A stretch of 64,000 bases of DNA, from the NCBI GenBank assembly GCA_012515075.1, contig JAAYZC010000013.1, forward strand, positions 25,954-89,953, written 5' to 3'. Made by a program: the position numbers and the translations under genes. Under the pieces are notes generated by a model. The model saw only the letters and a program-made list of their open reading frames with translations, was not told the origin of the DNA and did not search any database. The stretch comes from Thermoplasmatales archaeon (GTDB lineage Archaea > Thermoplasmatota > Thermoplasmata > Methanomassiliicoccales > Methanomethylophilaceae). Below, one piece after another: positions 44,578 to 53,320 of this stretch. Each line of letters opens with the position of its first letter. Position 1 is the stretch's first letter.

Positions 44578-45582
44578 ATCCCGGTCGGGTGCCGCCTCGC
44601 AGTACTTGGCGACCCTCTCGGCGAAATCCCTGGTGCCCATGCTGCCGCCCACGTCCGCGGTCCTCTCCATCTTCGCGTAGGCCTCGCGGACGCTCCTCCG
44701 TATGATGTCCCCCCGGGATTTCATGCCCAGGAAGTCCAGCATCATGGCCGCCGAGAGTATGGATGACGTGGGATTGACTCTGTCCTGTCCCGCCAGGTCC
44801 GGCTGGGCGGAATGCATCGGCTCGAAAAGCCCCATGTCGTCCCCCAGGTTGCCCGACGGGGTCAGATACGTGCCTCCCACCAGGGCGGAGACCTCCTCGG
44901 ATATTATGTCCCCGTAGAGGTTCAGCGTCACCACCAGGTCTATCTCCCCGGGTGTCAGGATGTACTCGGCGGCCAGCTTGTCGGCCCGCACGTCGTTTAT
45001 GGCGTAAGGGGAGCCCGTCATCTCCTCATAGAAGATATCCTTGAAGAGGCCGTCAGATGCGGTGAACACGTTGGCCTTGTGGGCGCAGGTTATCTTCTTC
45101 CTGCCTTTGAGCGAAGCCATTTTGAGGGCCATCCTGCAGATGCGCCGGCACCCTTTTATGCTCACCCTCCTCTCGAGGGTGACCCCGTCGAGGTCCTCGA
45201 TCTCGGCCATGGTGTACATGCCCTCGGAGTTCTCCCTCACCATTATGGTGTCGATACCTTTGAATCCTATGTCGTCGCAGAGGGGTGCGAAGGGCCTTAT
45301 GTTGGCGAAAAGACCGAGCTGCTTCTTGAGTGCGAGGTTGGGGCTGCGGTAGAGCCGGTCATCCCTCTTGTCGATGATTGTGCCCATCAGTATGGCCTCG
45401 CACTCGTTGATCGCGTCGAGGGTCTCCGAGGGGAGGTACTGCTCGTGCTTGGAGTATGCGGACATGCCGATGTCCGCATGTACGAACTCCAGACCGTCCG
45501 CCGTGGCATTCAGGACCCTCATAGACGCATCTATCACCTCGGGCCCCACCCCGTCTCCCGATAGCACGGCGATTTTCCTCAT
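44572..45582 (-). CDS. isocitrate/isopropylmalate dehydrogenase family protein
   Basis: A 336-residue NAD(P)-dependent decarboxylating dehydrogenase. VLSGDGVGPEVIDA at the start, VRENSEGMYTM near residue 119 (substrate loop), CAHKANVFTASDGLF near 165 (catalytic Lys), DVRADKLAAEYI near 197 and GGTYLTPSGNLGDDMGLFEPMHSAQP near 238 (in part). Possible roles are LeuB (leucine), AksF (2-oxosuberate for coenzyme B) or isocitrate dehydrogenase; motif reading alone does not decide. It lies 9 bases after deoxyhypusine synthase. Confidence 0.85.
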   Translation of the reverse strand: MRKIAVLSGDGVGPEVIDASMRVLNATADGLEFVHADIGMSAYSKHEQYLPSETLDAINECEAILMGTIIDKRDDRLYRSPNLALKKQLGLFANIRPFAPLCDDIGFKGIDTIMVRENSEGMYTMAEIEDLDGVTLERRVSIKGCRRICRMALKMASLKGRKKITCAHKANVFTASDGLFKDIFYEEMTGSPYAINDVRADKLAAEYILTPGEIDLVVTLNLYGDIISEEVSALVGGTYLTPSGNLGDDMGLFEPMHSAQPDLAGQDRVNPTSSILSAAMMLDFLGMKSRGDIIRRSVREAYAKMERTADVGGSMGTRDFAERVAKYCEAAPDRDL

Positions 45583-45591
45583 GTTCCCGCC

Positions 45592-46548
45592 TCACAGGAT
45601 GCGGTCCGCCAGACCAGCGTATATCAGAGGCAGGGTTATCGTGGCGTCGCCCTCAACGGTCATCTTCTTGGCGTCGGCCCTTACCTTGCCCCAGGAGACA
45701 GCCTCCCTCAGGCGGGCGCCCGAGAGGGAGCCGTCGTACTCCTCGGCGGTGGTCAGGTACACTGCGTAATCGAGCCCGTCGCGGAACTGGTTCCACCATA
45801 TCACATGGTGCTTGGATATCCCTCCGCCTATCATCAGGGCACCTGTGCGCTCCGCGGCGTTGGTTATCTCGCTCAGCCTCTGCTCGTCCGCGAACAGGTC
45901 TATCCTGAGCTTGCGATGCATCTGGTAGTACATCCAGAGCTGGCATCCGAAGGATCCGTCGGTTATGCCGGGCACGAATATCGGCACGTTGTTCTTGTGG
46001 CACTGCCAGAGGAGGCTGTCGGGATGGTCCCCCATCCTGGACCCCACCTGGTCTATGATCTCATGGGTCGACAGGGATTGGGTCTCCGCGAATATCTCGT
46101 CGAACATGGGAAGGAGCTTCTCCTCCAGAACCTCTCCGTAGCAGGAGTCCGGCACCAGGACGTTGCCCAGGCGACTCACCCCCTCGTCCCTGAGGGCGGC
46201 ATCGTCCATCACGAAATCCCCGTGATAGTAGGACTTCCAGGACCTGGAGAGATCATGGTCCAGGGTTCCGCAGGTCGTTATGATGAGATCCACCATGCCG
46301 TTCCTGACCAGATCCACGATGACCCCCCTGGTTCCAGTGGCCATTATGCAGGCGGGGAAAGAGAGGAACCTGACGCATCCTCTGTCTCTTACCATCTTCT
46401 CCGCGATGTCGGTCGCGTCGGCAAGCTTCTGGGCGGTGAAGCCTCCGGCGCCCCCCATTGCCCTCAGCATCTCGTCGACGGTCATGCCTTTCTTCACTGC
46501 GATGTCCTTGACGGGCACGAGTCTGTCCATGTCTACGTAATCTGCCAT
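45592..46548 (-). CDS. dys: deoxyhypusine synthase
   Basis: A 318-residue enzyme that transfers the aminobutyl group of spermidine to a lysine of aIF5A. FPACIMATGTRGVI near residue 64, TTCGTLDHDLS near 90, and the catalytic-lysine/NAD region GGGISKHHVIWWNQFRDG near 240 with YAVYLTTAEEYDGSLSGA are clear. A TTTTAAATA box about 40-50 bases upstream (46587-46595) and GATGAGG before the ATG indicate a leadered mRNA. First gene of a pair with the dehydrogenase. Confidence 0.95.
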   Translation of the reverse strand: MADYVDMDRLVPVKDIAVKKGMTVDEMLRAMGGAGGFTAQKLADATDIAEKMVRDRGCVRFLSFPACIMATGTRGVIVDLVRNGMVDLIITTCGTLDHDLSRSWKSYYHGDFVMDDAALRDEGVSRLGNVLVPDSCYGEVLEEKLLPMFDEIFAETQSLSTHEIIDQVGSRMGDHPDSLLWQCHKNNVPIFVPGITDGSFGCQLWMYYQMHRKLRIDLFADEQRLSEITNAAERTGALMIGGGISKHHVIWWNQFRDGLDYAVYLTTAEEYDGSLSGARLREAVSWGKVRADAKKMTVEGDATITLPLIYAGLADRIL

Positions 46549-46626
46549 ATCCTCATCTCTGAGCTATGGGGCTTCCTACAATGCAGGATATTTAAAATGG
46601 TTGCGCAAACCGCTCCATAGGGCCGG

Positions 46627-47205
46627 TCAACGGCCCCCGGCCATCATGCGATCCAACTGGGAACGGGTCTCCTCCTCGGATCCGGAGTTGTCCAGGACCA
46701 TCCAGCCACCGGTCAGGGAACGCATCTTCCCGCGGGTCCTCTCCAGCTTCTCCGCGGTCTCGAAGATCTCCAGCTCGTCCCCCCTCTCCTCTATCCTGTC
46801 CATGGCGAGGCCCCCCGGGACGTCCACGTAGATACTGGCGTCCGGAACCGGGAGCAGCTTCTCCGCGAACTTGTAGAAACGGGAGTACAGGAGGTCTGGG
46901 AGATAGGCCACGGACAGAAGGTACCTGACCATCACGATGTCATCGTATTCCGGGCCCTCCCTCCTCATCCTTCTCAGGGAGCCCAGGACATCAAGCAGGA
47001 AGAAGAATGCGGCGAAGGCCGTTGCCGGTCTGCCCCTCATGTGCAGGAATCTGTCCGAAAGCCTGCCGGAACGGGTCCCTTTGTTGGGATGGTTTATGAG
47101 GAGGACTCTGCGGCCCCGGCGGGTCAGCTCCCCGGTCATGTACTCTGCGGCGGTGCTCTTTCCGGAGCCGTCCATGCCGTCCACGACGTACCAGGTCATG
47201 CTCAC
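46627..47205 (-). CDS. thymidylate kinase-like P-loop protein
   Basis: A 192-residue nucleotide kinase-fold protein. The P-loop VVDGMDGSGKST is at residue 7, and the sequence MVRYLLSVAYLP near 92 replaces the usual DR(Y/F) motif of thymidylate kinases. DASIYVDVPGGLAMDRIEER near 125 corresponds to the lid region. The motif differences make dTMP kinase activity likely but not certain. Start GTG at 47205 overlaps the upstream stop; ATG at 47199 is an alternative. Confidence 0.75.
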   Translation of the reverse strand: MSMTWYVVDGMDGSGKSTAAEYMTGELTRRGRRVLLINHPNKGTRSGRLSDRFLHMRGRPATAFAAFFFLLDVLGSLRRMRREGPEYDDIVMVRYLLSVAYLPDLLYSRFYKFAEKLLPVPDASIYVDVPGGLAMDRIEERGDELEIFETAEKLERTRGKMRSLTGGWMVLDNSGSEEETRSQLDRMMAGGR

Positions 47206-47894
47206 AACCCCAACAGGAACATCAGGGCCGCCGTGACTATGGGTATGGTGAGGTTGTCATAGTCACCGGGTGTGACCGCTTCCAGGACCGCCGCGCACAC
47301 GCCGGCCGCCGGGGCCAGCATCCACACCGGGGCGGCGCCGTACATCGGGGCGTAGAGATTCCAGGATGCGAGAAGGCAGTAGAAGCCCACGACCACAAGC
47401 GTCATGACCGCAGTGGCGGCGAATACCCCGAGGGAGCCCTCGAGGGTCTTGCCGTTCAGCATCCTGCGCTTTCCGAACGCCTTTCCGATTATGCTGCCGA
47501 AGCCGTCTCCGTAGGTCATTGCCACGATGCCCACCGATGCGGCTGCCAGGTGATCCGGGAAAAGGGATGCCAGTACGCCGATGCTGATGACGTAGAAGAA
47601 GAGCCCCAGCCTATGCCCCTTCAGGGACATGTCCCCTACCATGCCCCCTTTGCCCCTGCCGGCCGCGATCGCCGCGGCCAGCACCAGCGCCCCGAAGGGC
47701 AGGACGAAGAACACGAGCATGATCCAGCTCTCGGAGAACATCCACCAGACGAAAACGAAGTTGCCTATCATTATGTGGACGACCTTCCGGGTGTCCAGTC
47801 CCGAACCTCTCCTCTCGAGGATAATGTAGGTCGCCAGCGTCGCCCCTATCAGCGAATAGACCAGTAACAGGGCAATGATGTCGTCGGCCGTCAT
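47202..47894 (-). CDS. dolichol/phytol kinase-like membrane protein
   Basis: A 230-residue integral membrane protein with about seven hydrophobic segments of the SEC59/DGK1/VTE5 CTP-dependent lipid kinase family. Signature parts are RKVVHIMIGNFVFVWW near residue 37, MTYGDGFGSIIGKAFGKRRM near 126 (in part), GKTLEGSLGVF near 148 and VLEAVTPGDYDNLTIP near 200. It may phosphorylate an isoprenoid alcohol. It is coupled to the thymidylate-kinase-like gene. A TTATACT box about 20 bases upstream supports the start. Confidence 0.82.
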   Translation of the reverse strand: MTADDIIALLLVYSLIGATLATYIILERRGSGLDTRKVVHIMIGNFVFVWWMFSESWIMLVFFVLPFGALVLAAAIAAGRGKGGMVGDMSLKGHRLGLFFYVISIGVLASLFPDHLAAASVGIVAMTYGDGFGSIIGKAFGKRRMLNGKTLEGSLGVFAATAVMTLVVVGFYCLLASWNLYAPMYGAAPVWMLAPAAGVCAAVLEAVTPGDYDNLTIPIVTAALMFLLGL

Positions 47895-47952
47895 TCAGGT
47901 CAGCGGGAGTATAACGGACATGCCTAAATAGATGTCTACCCTGGCCGTGGGC

Positions 47953-48417
47953 ATGATGATCATGATCCGGGACAGGGATTACGCGGACCTCGTCGGCGGC
48001 ATCGACGGAAGGAGCGTGCTCGTCTGGACCTGCAACACGTGCGCAAGGCTCTGCAACGGTATAGGGGGTCAGGAGGCGGCCGGGAGGCTTGCCGAGAGGC
48101 TGCGGGCGGACGGAATACGCGTAACCGGGGTGCTGTCGACCTCCGCATCCTGCCTGGAGGGGAAGGTGGCCGCGAGAGCCTCCGCGGCCTCCGAGGGCGG
48201 ACCGGAGCTGGTATTGGTGCTGGCATGCGATCTGGGGGCCCGTTGCGCAGGGGCGGTCCTCGGCAGGGAGGTGCTGAATCCCGTCGAGACCCTGGGCACA
48301 GGGTACCTGCGGGCGGACGGGAGGCCCGTGCTGCTCTCCGCCGGGGACCGCAGTGCCCTCGCCGAGGACCCGGAGATGGCCAGTCCATGCCTTCCCCGCT
48401 CGTCTCCCTACGCATGA
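47953..48417 (+). CDS. Cys-rich small protein, unknown
   Basis: About 154 residues. The N-terminal half contains VLVWTCNTCARLCNGIGG (CxxCxxxC) followed by a Rossmann-like alternation (RLAERLRADGIRVTGVLSTSASC) and LVLACDLGARCAG; VETLGTGYLRADGRPVL lies near the end. The Cys pattern resembles the C-terminal cysteine domain linked to methylenetetrahydrofolate reductases, but I cannot assign it firmly. A CCTAAATA box around 47922-47929 fits a leaderless start at 47953 rather than at 47932. It is divergent from the dolichol-kinase-like gene. Confidence 0.6.
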   Translation: MMIMIRDRDYADLVGGIDGRSVLVWTCNTCARLCNGIGGQEAAGRLAERLRADGIRVTGVLSTSASCLEGKVAARASAASEGGPELVLVLACDLGARCAGAVLGREVLNPVETLGTGYLRADGRPVLLSAGDRSALAEDPEMASPCLPRSSPYA

Positions 48418-48488
48418 CGGGCGGCCTGCACCGATAGCGCGACCCCCGCCTCCAGGCCTTCTCGATACCCTCGCTCGCGGTCTAACAA

Positions 48489-48496
48489 TTATATAC
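48489..48496 (+). promoter_or_regulatory. TATA box of the pyrophosphatase gene
   Basis: TTATATAC about 45 bases before the ATG at 48539, with AGGGG (48525-48529) in the short leader as a possible weak ribosome binding site. Confidence 0.6.
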
Positions 48497-48538
48497 AAGT
48501 ATCAGGTATCGGGAACCAACACATAGGGGTTAAACAAA

Positions 48539-50692
48539 ATGATAGACATTTTCAGCATGCAAAGTCTGTTGTTCCTGATCCCGGTCTCAGCGATCATCGC
48601 GCTGATCTTCGGTGTCTACTTCCTCAGGGATGTCTGGTCCAGGGACAAAGGCACTCCTGATATGCAGAAGATATCCGATGCGATCGAGACCGGGGCCATG
48701 GCATACCTTGCCCGCCAGTACAAGACGATCGGAATCATAAGCATCGTGCTGGCCGTGATACTGGCCATCGCCGGCCTGGTCCCCGGGTTCGAGAAGTACC
48801 TGGGCGTGCCCGTGGCCATAGCGTTCCTGATAGGCGCGGGCTTCTCCATACTTTCCGGCTACATCGGGATGAAGGTATCGGTCAACGCCAACATCAGGAC
48901 CGCCAGCGCCGCCCGCAAATCCCTGCAGGAAGCATTCAAATGCTCGTTCCGCGCAGGGGCGGTCTCGGGGATCGCGGTCTCCGCCCTGAGCCTGGTGGGC
49001 CTCTTCGCCGTCTTCTACGCTTACTACTTCCTGGTAGGGGGTCAGGACATGACCTCGACCCTGCACGCAGTCGTGGGATACGCCTTCGGTGCATCCTTCG
49101 CGGCCCTGTTCGCCCAGCTGGGCGGCGGGATATACACGAAGGCCGCCGATGTAGGAGCGGACCTGGTGGGAAAGGTCGAAGCGGGTATACCCGAGGACGA
49201 CCCCCGGAACCCCGCCGTCATCGCCGACCTCGTCGGGGACAACGTGGGCGACTGCGCGGGACGCGGAGCGGACATATTCGAGTCCACCGCCGCGGAGATA
49301 ATATCATCCATGGTCATAGGAAGCGCGGTGATAGCCGTCGGGCTTTCCGCGAACTGGGTGTTCCTCCCCCTGGTGCTCATGGCGCTGGGTCTCGTCGCCT
49401 CCCTCGTGGGGATCCTCGTCGTTCGCATAAAGGACGATGGAGAGGATGTGGTCAAAGCCCTCAACCGCGGATACTACGTGACCATAGTACTCGTGCTGGT
49501 CTTCCTGGCGATATCGACATACTGGCTGCTCTCGCCGGAGACTTCCGCGTGGCTGAACTTCTTCTTCTGCGGGGTCGTGGGCATAGTCCTGGGCCTCGCC
49601 ATAGTGTACATAACCCAGTACTACACGGGTGACCACAAGCCCGTCAAGGACCTGGCCAAGTCGTCCGAGACCGGAGCGGCGACCAACGTCATATCCGGGA
49701 TATCCCTCGGCCTCGAGTCCACGGTCCTCCCCGTCATATGCATAGTCGTGTCCATAATCGCGACGTACATTCTCGGCTACTACGCCGCGCCTGACGCATC
49801 CCAGCAGTTCGTGTTCGGACTGTACGGAACCGCCGTGGCGACAATAGCCATGCTCGGATCCTCTGCTTTCATACTGGCCGAGGACACCTTCGGCCCCATA
49901 ACCGACAATGCCGGCGGGATAGCGGAGATGTCCGACCAGCCCAAGGACGTTAGGGACAGGACCGACAAGCTGGACGCCGTCGGTAACACAACCAAGGCCC
50001 TCACCAAGGGATACGCCATGGCATCCGCGGCCCTCGCCGCCTTCCTGCTGTTCGCTGCCTACTTCGAGATCGTCGCCGAGATAAAGGGCGAGACTCTCGA
50101 GGCCGTTTTCAACATCAACATAGGCAACCCCCTGATCTTCGTTGGAGGACTGGTCGGGGCCGTGCTGGTGTTCTTCTTCGCGTCCCTGGCGATCCGCGCC
50201 GTCGGAACAGCCGCCGGCGAGATGATCGAGGAGGTCCGCAGGCAGTTCAGGGAGAGGCCCGGCATAATGAAGGGCACCGAGGATCCCGACTACAAGGAAT
50301 GCGTCGACATCGCCACCCGCGGAGCCCTCAGAGCCATGGTGGCCCCGGCGCTCCTGCCGATACTGGTGCCGGTGGTCTTCGGCCTGATATACAGGTTCGT
50401 GTTCCCCGACGTGGCCCCAGCGGCCGTCGGCGCGCTCATAATGGTCGGCACGATCGTGGGCGTCCTGATGGCGAACTTCCTCAACAACGGAGGAGGGGCA
50501 TGGGACAACGCCAAGAAGTACATCGAGGAGGGCAACCACGGCGGCAAGGGCTCGCCCGCCCATGCCGCGGCCGTCGTCGGAGACACCATCGGGGATCCCT
50601 TCAAGGACACCGCCGGACCTTCGATACATGTCCTGGTGAAGCTGCTGTCCACCATATGTCTGGTTACCGCAGTCCTCTTCGTCGTCGTCTGA
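48539..50692 (+). CDS. hppA: membrane-bound proton-pumping pyrophosphatase
   Basis: A 717-residue membrane pyrophosphatase with about 16 hydrophobic segments. The PPi site is seen as DVGADLVGKVEAGIPEDDPR near residue 200 and DLVGDNVGDCAGRGADIFES near 225, with GDTIGDPFKDTAGPS near the end. The ion-selectivity loop reads GNTTKALT near 480; lysine and threonine here mark K+-independent H+-pumping enzymes, whereas K+-dependent forms have alanine. It would recover energy from PPi and build a proton gradient. Monocistronic, with a strong terminator. Confidence 0.96.
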   Translation: MIDIFSMQSLLFLIPVSAIIALIFGVYFLRDVWSRDKGTPDMQKISDAIETGAMAYLARQYKTIGIISIVLAVILAIAGLVPGFEKYLGVPVAIAFLIGAGFSILSGYIGMKVSVNANIRTASAARKSLQEAFKCSFRAGAVSGIAVSALSLVGLFAVFYAYYFLVGGQDMTSTLHAVVGYAFGASFAALFAQLGGGIYTKAADVGADLVGKVEAGIPEDDPRNPAVIADLVGDNVGDCAGRGADIFESTAAEIISSMVIGSAVIAVGLSANWVFLPLVLMALGLVASLVGILVVRIKDDGEDVVKALNRGYYVTIVLVLVFLAISTYWLLSPETSAWLNFFFCGVVGIVLGLAIVYITQYYTGDHKPVKDLAKSSETGAATNVISGISLGLESTVLPVICIVVSIIATYILGYYAAPDASQQFVFGLYGTAVATIAMLGSSAFILAEDTFGPITDNAGGIAEMSDQPKDVRDRTDKLDAVGNTTKALTKGYAMASAALAAFLLFAAYFEIVAEIKGETLEAVFNINIGNPLIFVGGLVGAVLVFFFASLAIRAVGTAAGEMIEEVRRQFRERPGIMKGTEDPDYKECVDIATRGALRAMVAPALLPILVPVVFGLIYRFVFPDVAPAAVGALIMVGTIVGVLMANFLNNGGGAWDNAKKYIEEGNHGGKGSPAHAAAVVGDTIGDPFKDTAGPSIHVLVKLLSTICLVTAVLFVVV

Positions 50693-50706
50693 CGAAGTGC
50701 CACAAA

Positions 50707-50754
50707 GAGCGGGGCGGTGCCCCGCTCACCTTTCTCTCCTTTTTGGTCCGCGCT
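50707..50754 (+). terminator. terminator after hppA
   Basis: A perfect 9-bp stem GAGCGGGGC (50707-50715) / GCCCCGCTC (50719-50727) with loop GGT, followed by the pyrimidine-rich tract ACCTTTCTCTCCTTTTT. It separates hppA from the rpoE operon. Confidence 0.7.
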
Positions 50755-50778
50755 GCTCGACTGGACGCGCACGAACCA

Positions 50779-50789
50779 ATTTATATAAG
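50779..50789 (+). promoter_or_regulatory. TATA box of the rpoE-spt4-coaE-eS24-eS31 operon
   Basis: ATTTATATAAG is a near-ideal archaeal TATA box, ending about 33 bases before the ATG at 50823; GAGAGGATCC in between may give a short leader with a weak ribosome binding site. Confidence 0.7.
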
Positions 50790-50822
50790 GTAGTTATAAT
50801 CCTAAAACCGAGAGGATCCACC

Positions 50823-51383
50823 ATGTACATGTTGACACAGGCTGAGAGGATAGTCCGTATCCCTCCCGCAGAGCTCGACGAGGACATAGACACCGTCATC
50901 GACGCTCTTACCTGGGAGACCTACGAGGGGAGACTGGGCGAGGACAAGACCCTCACAGTCCTCATCAAGAACGTTCAGCCCGTCGGCCCCGGACGCATAG
51001 TCCACGGCGACGGCGCGGTCTACCAGACGGTGAAGTACGAACAGCTCGTGTTCAAACCCAAGGACAACGAGATAGTGCAAGGGGTGGTGGTCGAGATCCT
51101 CAAGTTCGGAGCCTTCGTCAGATTCGGACCCCTGGACGGCCTCCTGCATATCAGCCAGGTCATGGACGACCGCGTCGACATAGACGTGGAGAACCAGAGG
51201 CTCGTGGGCAAGGACACCGGAAGGTGGCTGGGGATCGGGGACGTAGTGAGGGCCAGGGTGGTCAGTGTGGATCTCAACGAGAAGAACCCCCAGGACAGCA
51301 AGATAGGCCTGACGATGCGTCAGCCCGGACTCGGCAAGATGGAGTGGCTCGAAGAGGACCGCGCCAAGAGGAGTGAGGCCTGA
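50823..51383 (+). CDS. rpoE1: DNA-directed RNA polymerase subunit E' (Rpo7)
   Basis: A 186-residue Rpb7 homologue that forms the polymerase stalk with Rpo4. The N-terminal tip domain MYMLTQAERIVRIPP is followed by an S1-type OB fold (VQGVVVEILKFGAFVRFGPLDGLLHISQV in parts) near residue 85. In-frame sequence before the ATG lacks family similarity, so 50823 is the start. First gene of a classic archaeal operon, with its stop overlapping spt4. Confidence 0.95.
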   Translation: MYMLTQAERIVRIPPAELDEDIDTVIDALTWETYEGRLGEDKTLTVLIKNVQPVGPGRIVHGDGAVYQTVKYEQLVFKPKDNEIVQGVVVEILKFGAFVRFGPLDGLLHISQVMDDRVDIDVENQRLVGKDTGRWLGIGDVVRARVVSVDLNEKNPQDSKIGLTMRQPGLGKMEWLEEDRAKRSEA

Positions 51384-51574
51384 TGGCTGGACCTGTGCAG
51401 AAGGCCTGCAAGCAGTGCAGCTTCATATCCGAGGAGGCGACCTGTCCCCGCTGCGGCGGCCAGACATCCAGGGAGTGGCAGGGCTACCTCATCGTGGTCG
51501 ACCATGAGAAATCGGATATCGCCAAGAGGATGGGGATATCCTCCAACGGCAGGTTCGCGCTGAGGGTACGCTGA
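51383..51574 (+). CDS. spt4: transcription elongation factor Spt4 (RpoE'')
   Basis: A 63-residue zinc protein that partners Spt5 for processive transcription. The zinc ligands are CKQCSF and CPRCGG, followed by WQGYLIVVDHEKSDIAKRMG. Typical length. It overlaps rpoE1 by one base. Confidence 0.95.
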   Translation: MAGPVQKACKQCSFISEEATCPRCGGQTSREWQGYLIVVDHEKSDIAKRMGISSNGRFALRVR

Positions 51575-51578
51575 TCCG

Positions 51579-52091
51579 ATGAACGCAGCCGACAGGGCCC
51601 TTCCCGAGGACAGAAGGGAGGAGTTCAAGGAGGCCTTCGGACGCGAGCTCGCAGAGCACGAACTGGAAAACCTTAAGAATCATGACAAACCACTTATCAC
51701 CGTGGGCGACGTGGTGTCGCTCACCGTGAGAAGGCACGGTATCGCGCCGGAGCTGGCCATCTACGATGGCATGACGGAAAGGCGCGAGATGACGGACTTC
51801 GCCCGTCTCGTCGAGGACGAGGGCTGGGAGGAGGTCGTCGTCCGGAATCCCGCCGGCATGATCACCGGCGAGATGTTCGAGGCCGTGGGAAACGCCTTGA
51901 CCGGAGGCACGCGGGTGATACGCGTCGAAGGGGAGGAGGATCTGGCCATGCTGCCTTGCATCCTGCAGGCCCCGGACGGCGCCAACATCATATACGGGTG
52001 GCCGGGCAAAGGGATGATGCTGGTCACCACGGACGGCACCATCCGCAGAAGAGCAGAAGAACTCTATGAAATGATGGAGGAGTTGGAATGA
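51579..52091 (+). CDS. GTP-dependent dephospho-CoA kinase
   Basis: A 170-residue DUF359 protein that performs the last step of coenzyme A synthesis in archaea with [14 protein letters not shown] near residue 39, [12 protein letters not shown] near 58, VRNPAGMIT near 88 and [34 protein letters not shown] near 120 (in parts) are the conserved blocks. The position between spt4 and eS24 is the usual archaeal arrangement. Confidence 0.93.
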   Translation: MNAADRALPEDRREEFKEAFGRELAEHELENLKNHDKPLITVGDVVSLTVRRHGIAPELAIYDGMTERREMTDFARLVEDEGWEEVVVRNPAGMITGEMFEAVGNALTGGTRVIRVEGEEDLAMLPCILQAPDGANIIYGWPGKGMMLVTTDGTIRRRAEELYEMMEELE

Positions 52092-52405
52092 AGATGGAGA
52101 TAACGGAGAAGAGGGAGAACCCCCTCCTGAAGAGGGTCGAGGTGTACTTCACCATAGACCACACAGGGGAGTCGACTCCCGGAAGGAACGCGGTCGGGGA
52201 AGAGATCGCCAAGCAGATGAAGTCCAAGAGGGACCAGATCGTGGTCAACAACCTGGACACCATCTACGGCAGGGGCATAACCAAGGGATACGCCAAGGTC
52301 TACGAGACCAAGGAGGCCGCCCTTCAGCACGAGAGGGAGTACCTTCTCAAGAGGAACGGCATCGAGGCGCCCAAGCCGGAGCCCGCCGAGAAGCCCGCGG
52401 AGTGA
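52088..52405 (+). CDS. rps24e: ribosomal protein eS24
   Basis: A 105-residue small-subunit protein: [19 protein letters not shown] at the start and the core [20 protein letters not shown] near residue 55. The C-terminal tail ([11 protein letters not shown]) is low complexity. Overlaps the upstream kinase gene by 4 bases. Confidence 0.95.
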   Translation: MKMEITEKRENPLLKRVEVYFTIDHTGESTPGRNAVGEEIAKQMKSKRDQIVVNNLDTIYGRGITKGYAKVYETKEAALQHEREYLLKRNGIEAPKPEPAEKPAE

Positions 52406-52410
52406 TAACG

Positions 52411-52608
52411 ATGGCAGCAAAAGCAGCAGCTAAGAAGAGCAGCAAAGGCGCATCCTCCAAGAAGGATGCCTACAAGACCGAGGGCGGCAAGCTCGTAAGG
52501 ACGAAGCCGGTCTGCCCCAAATGCGGACCCGGCGTGTTCATGGCGACCCACAAGGACAGGGTGTCCTGCGGCAAGTGCGGATACACCGAGTTCGCGAAGA
52601 AAGAGTAA
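52411..52608 (+). CDS. rps27ae: ribosomal protein eS31
   Basis: A 65-residue zinc-ribbon ribosomal protein. An N-terminal Ala/Lys/Ser-rich tail is followed by [24 protein letters not shown]. The ATG at 52411 is preferred over an in-frame GTG at 52402. Last gene of the operon; TAA stop. Confidence 0.93.
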   Translation: MAAKAAAKKSSKGASSKKDAYKTEGGKLVRTKPVCPKCGPGVFMATHKDRVSCGKCGYTEFAKKE

Positions 52609-52712
52609 GGAAGGAATTCTTCATTCGGCTCCCACCCTCTCAAAGGGGGCCCTCAGGATCGCCGGAGTTCATCGCCCGGCCAAACACCTTCCCTTCCAAA
52701 CCTTGCAAAAAA

Positions 52713-52786
52713 GGGCTCGTGGTCTAGCTTGGATAGAATAGAGGCCTCCGGAGCCTTTGACTCGGGTTCGAATCCCGACGGGCCCG
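52713..52786 (+). tRNA. tRNA-Arg (anticodon CCG)
   Basis: Acceptor GGGCTCG pairs with CGGGCCC (one G-T), G73, no encoded CCA. The anticodon arm GAGGC-CTCCGGA-GCCTT gives CCG. T arm TCGGG-TTCGAAT-CCCGA. No intron. Confidence 0.93.
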
Positions 52787-52856
52787 CTCCGTTATCACCT
52801 TCAGTGTACGCGATTATAAGACGACTTCGTCATCCGTCCACTTCTTTCCGGGTTTG

Positions 52857-52886
52857 ATTTATATATCCTTATGCATAGTTTTATAT
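52857..52886 (+). promoter_or_regulatory. two TATA-like boxes upstream of the small membrane protein gene
   Basis: ATTTATATATCC (about 52858-52868) and GTTTTATATC (52878-52887) lie 65-95 bases before the ATG at 52951. The leader ends with GGGAGGTG, one of the strongest ribosome binding sites in the window. Confidence 0.55.
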
Positions 52887-52950
52887 CATGATACTTAAAT
52901 CGACACAGGCTGACGGTTAGTTGGCATCGCTGGAAGGGAGGTGAAAAACA

Positions 52951-53181
52951 ATGGGAGCAGCAGATATGGGAAAGACCCTCGTGGCGACACTTATTTCCTT
53001 GGTGGTATTCATCATCATGGCCATAATAGTGTTCTTACTAACCCTGTTCATAATAAAAGTGGCAGGAGAGGCAGTTTTCGCGGGTCAGACCCTGGATATA
53101 GGATTCGCATGTGTTGCGGCAGCGGTACTCACCGCAGGGTCATTGATAGGCGGAGGAGCCATTCACGTCATGACGGACTGA
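52951..53181 (+). CDS. small two-helix membrane protein, unknown
   Basis: A 76-residue protein with two strongly hydrophobic segments: VATLISLVVFIIMAIIVFLL (residues ~11-35) and DIGFACVAAAVLTAGSLIGG (~49-68). There are no catalytic residues. The strong GGAGGTG ribosome binding site and TATA boxes argue for high expression. I do not recognise the family. Confidence 0.65.
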   Translation: MGAADMGKTLVATLISLVVFIIMAIIVFLLTLFIIKVAGEAVFAGQTLDIGFACVAAAVLTAGSLIGGGAIHVMTD

Positions 53182-53290
53182 ACGGATCCCGGTCTTCTTT
53201 CGGGGTCCCTGACCCCGCCCAAACCCTTTGACCATGTTTTAAACCGTGTCGCCGGTGCGCCCCGCGCAACCGTCCCCGACCGGTCAAAAG

Positions 53291-53298
53291 ACTATATG
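53291..53298 (+). promoter_or_regulatory. TATA box of the phosphomevalonate dehydratase operon
   Basis: ACTATATG is about 25 bases before the ATG at 53321, with no ribosome binding site in between; leaderless start. It decides against the longer frame from 53246. Confidence 0.55.
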
Positions 53299-53320
53299 CG
53301 AACATGGCATACGCCAGGGC

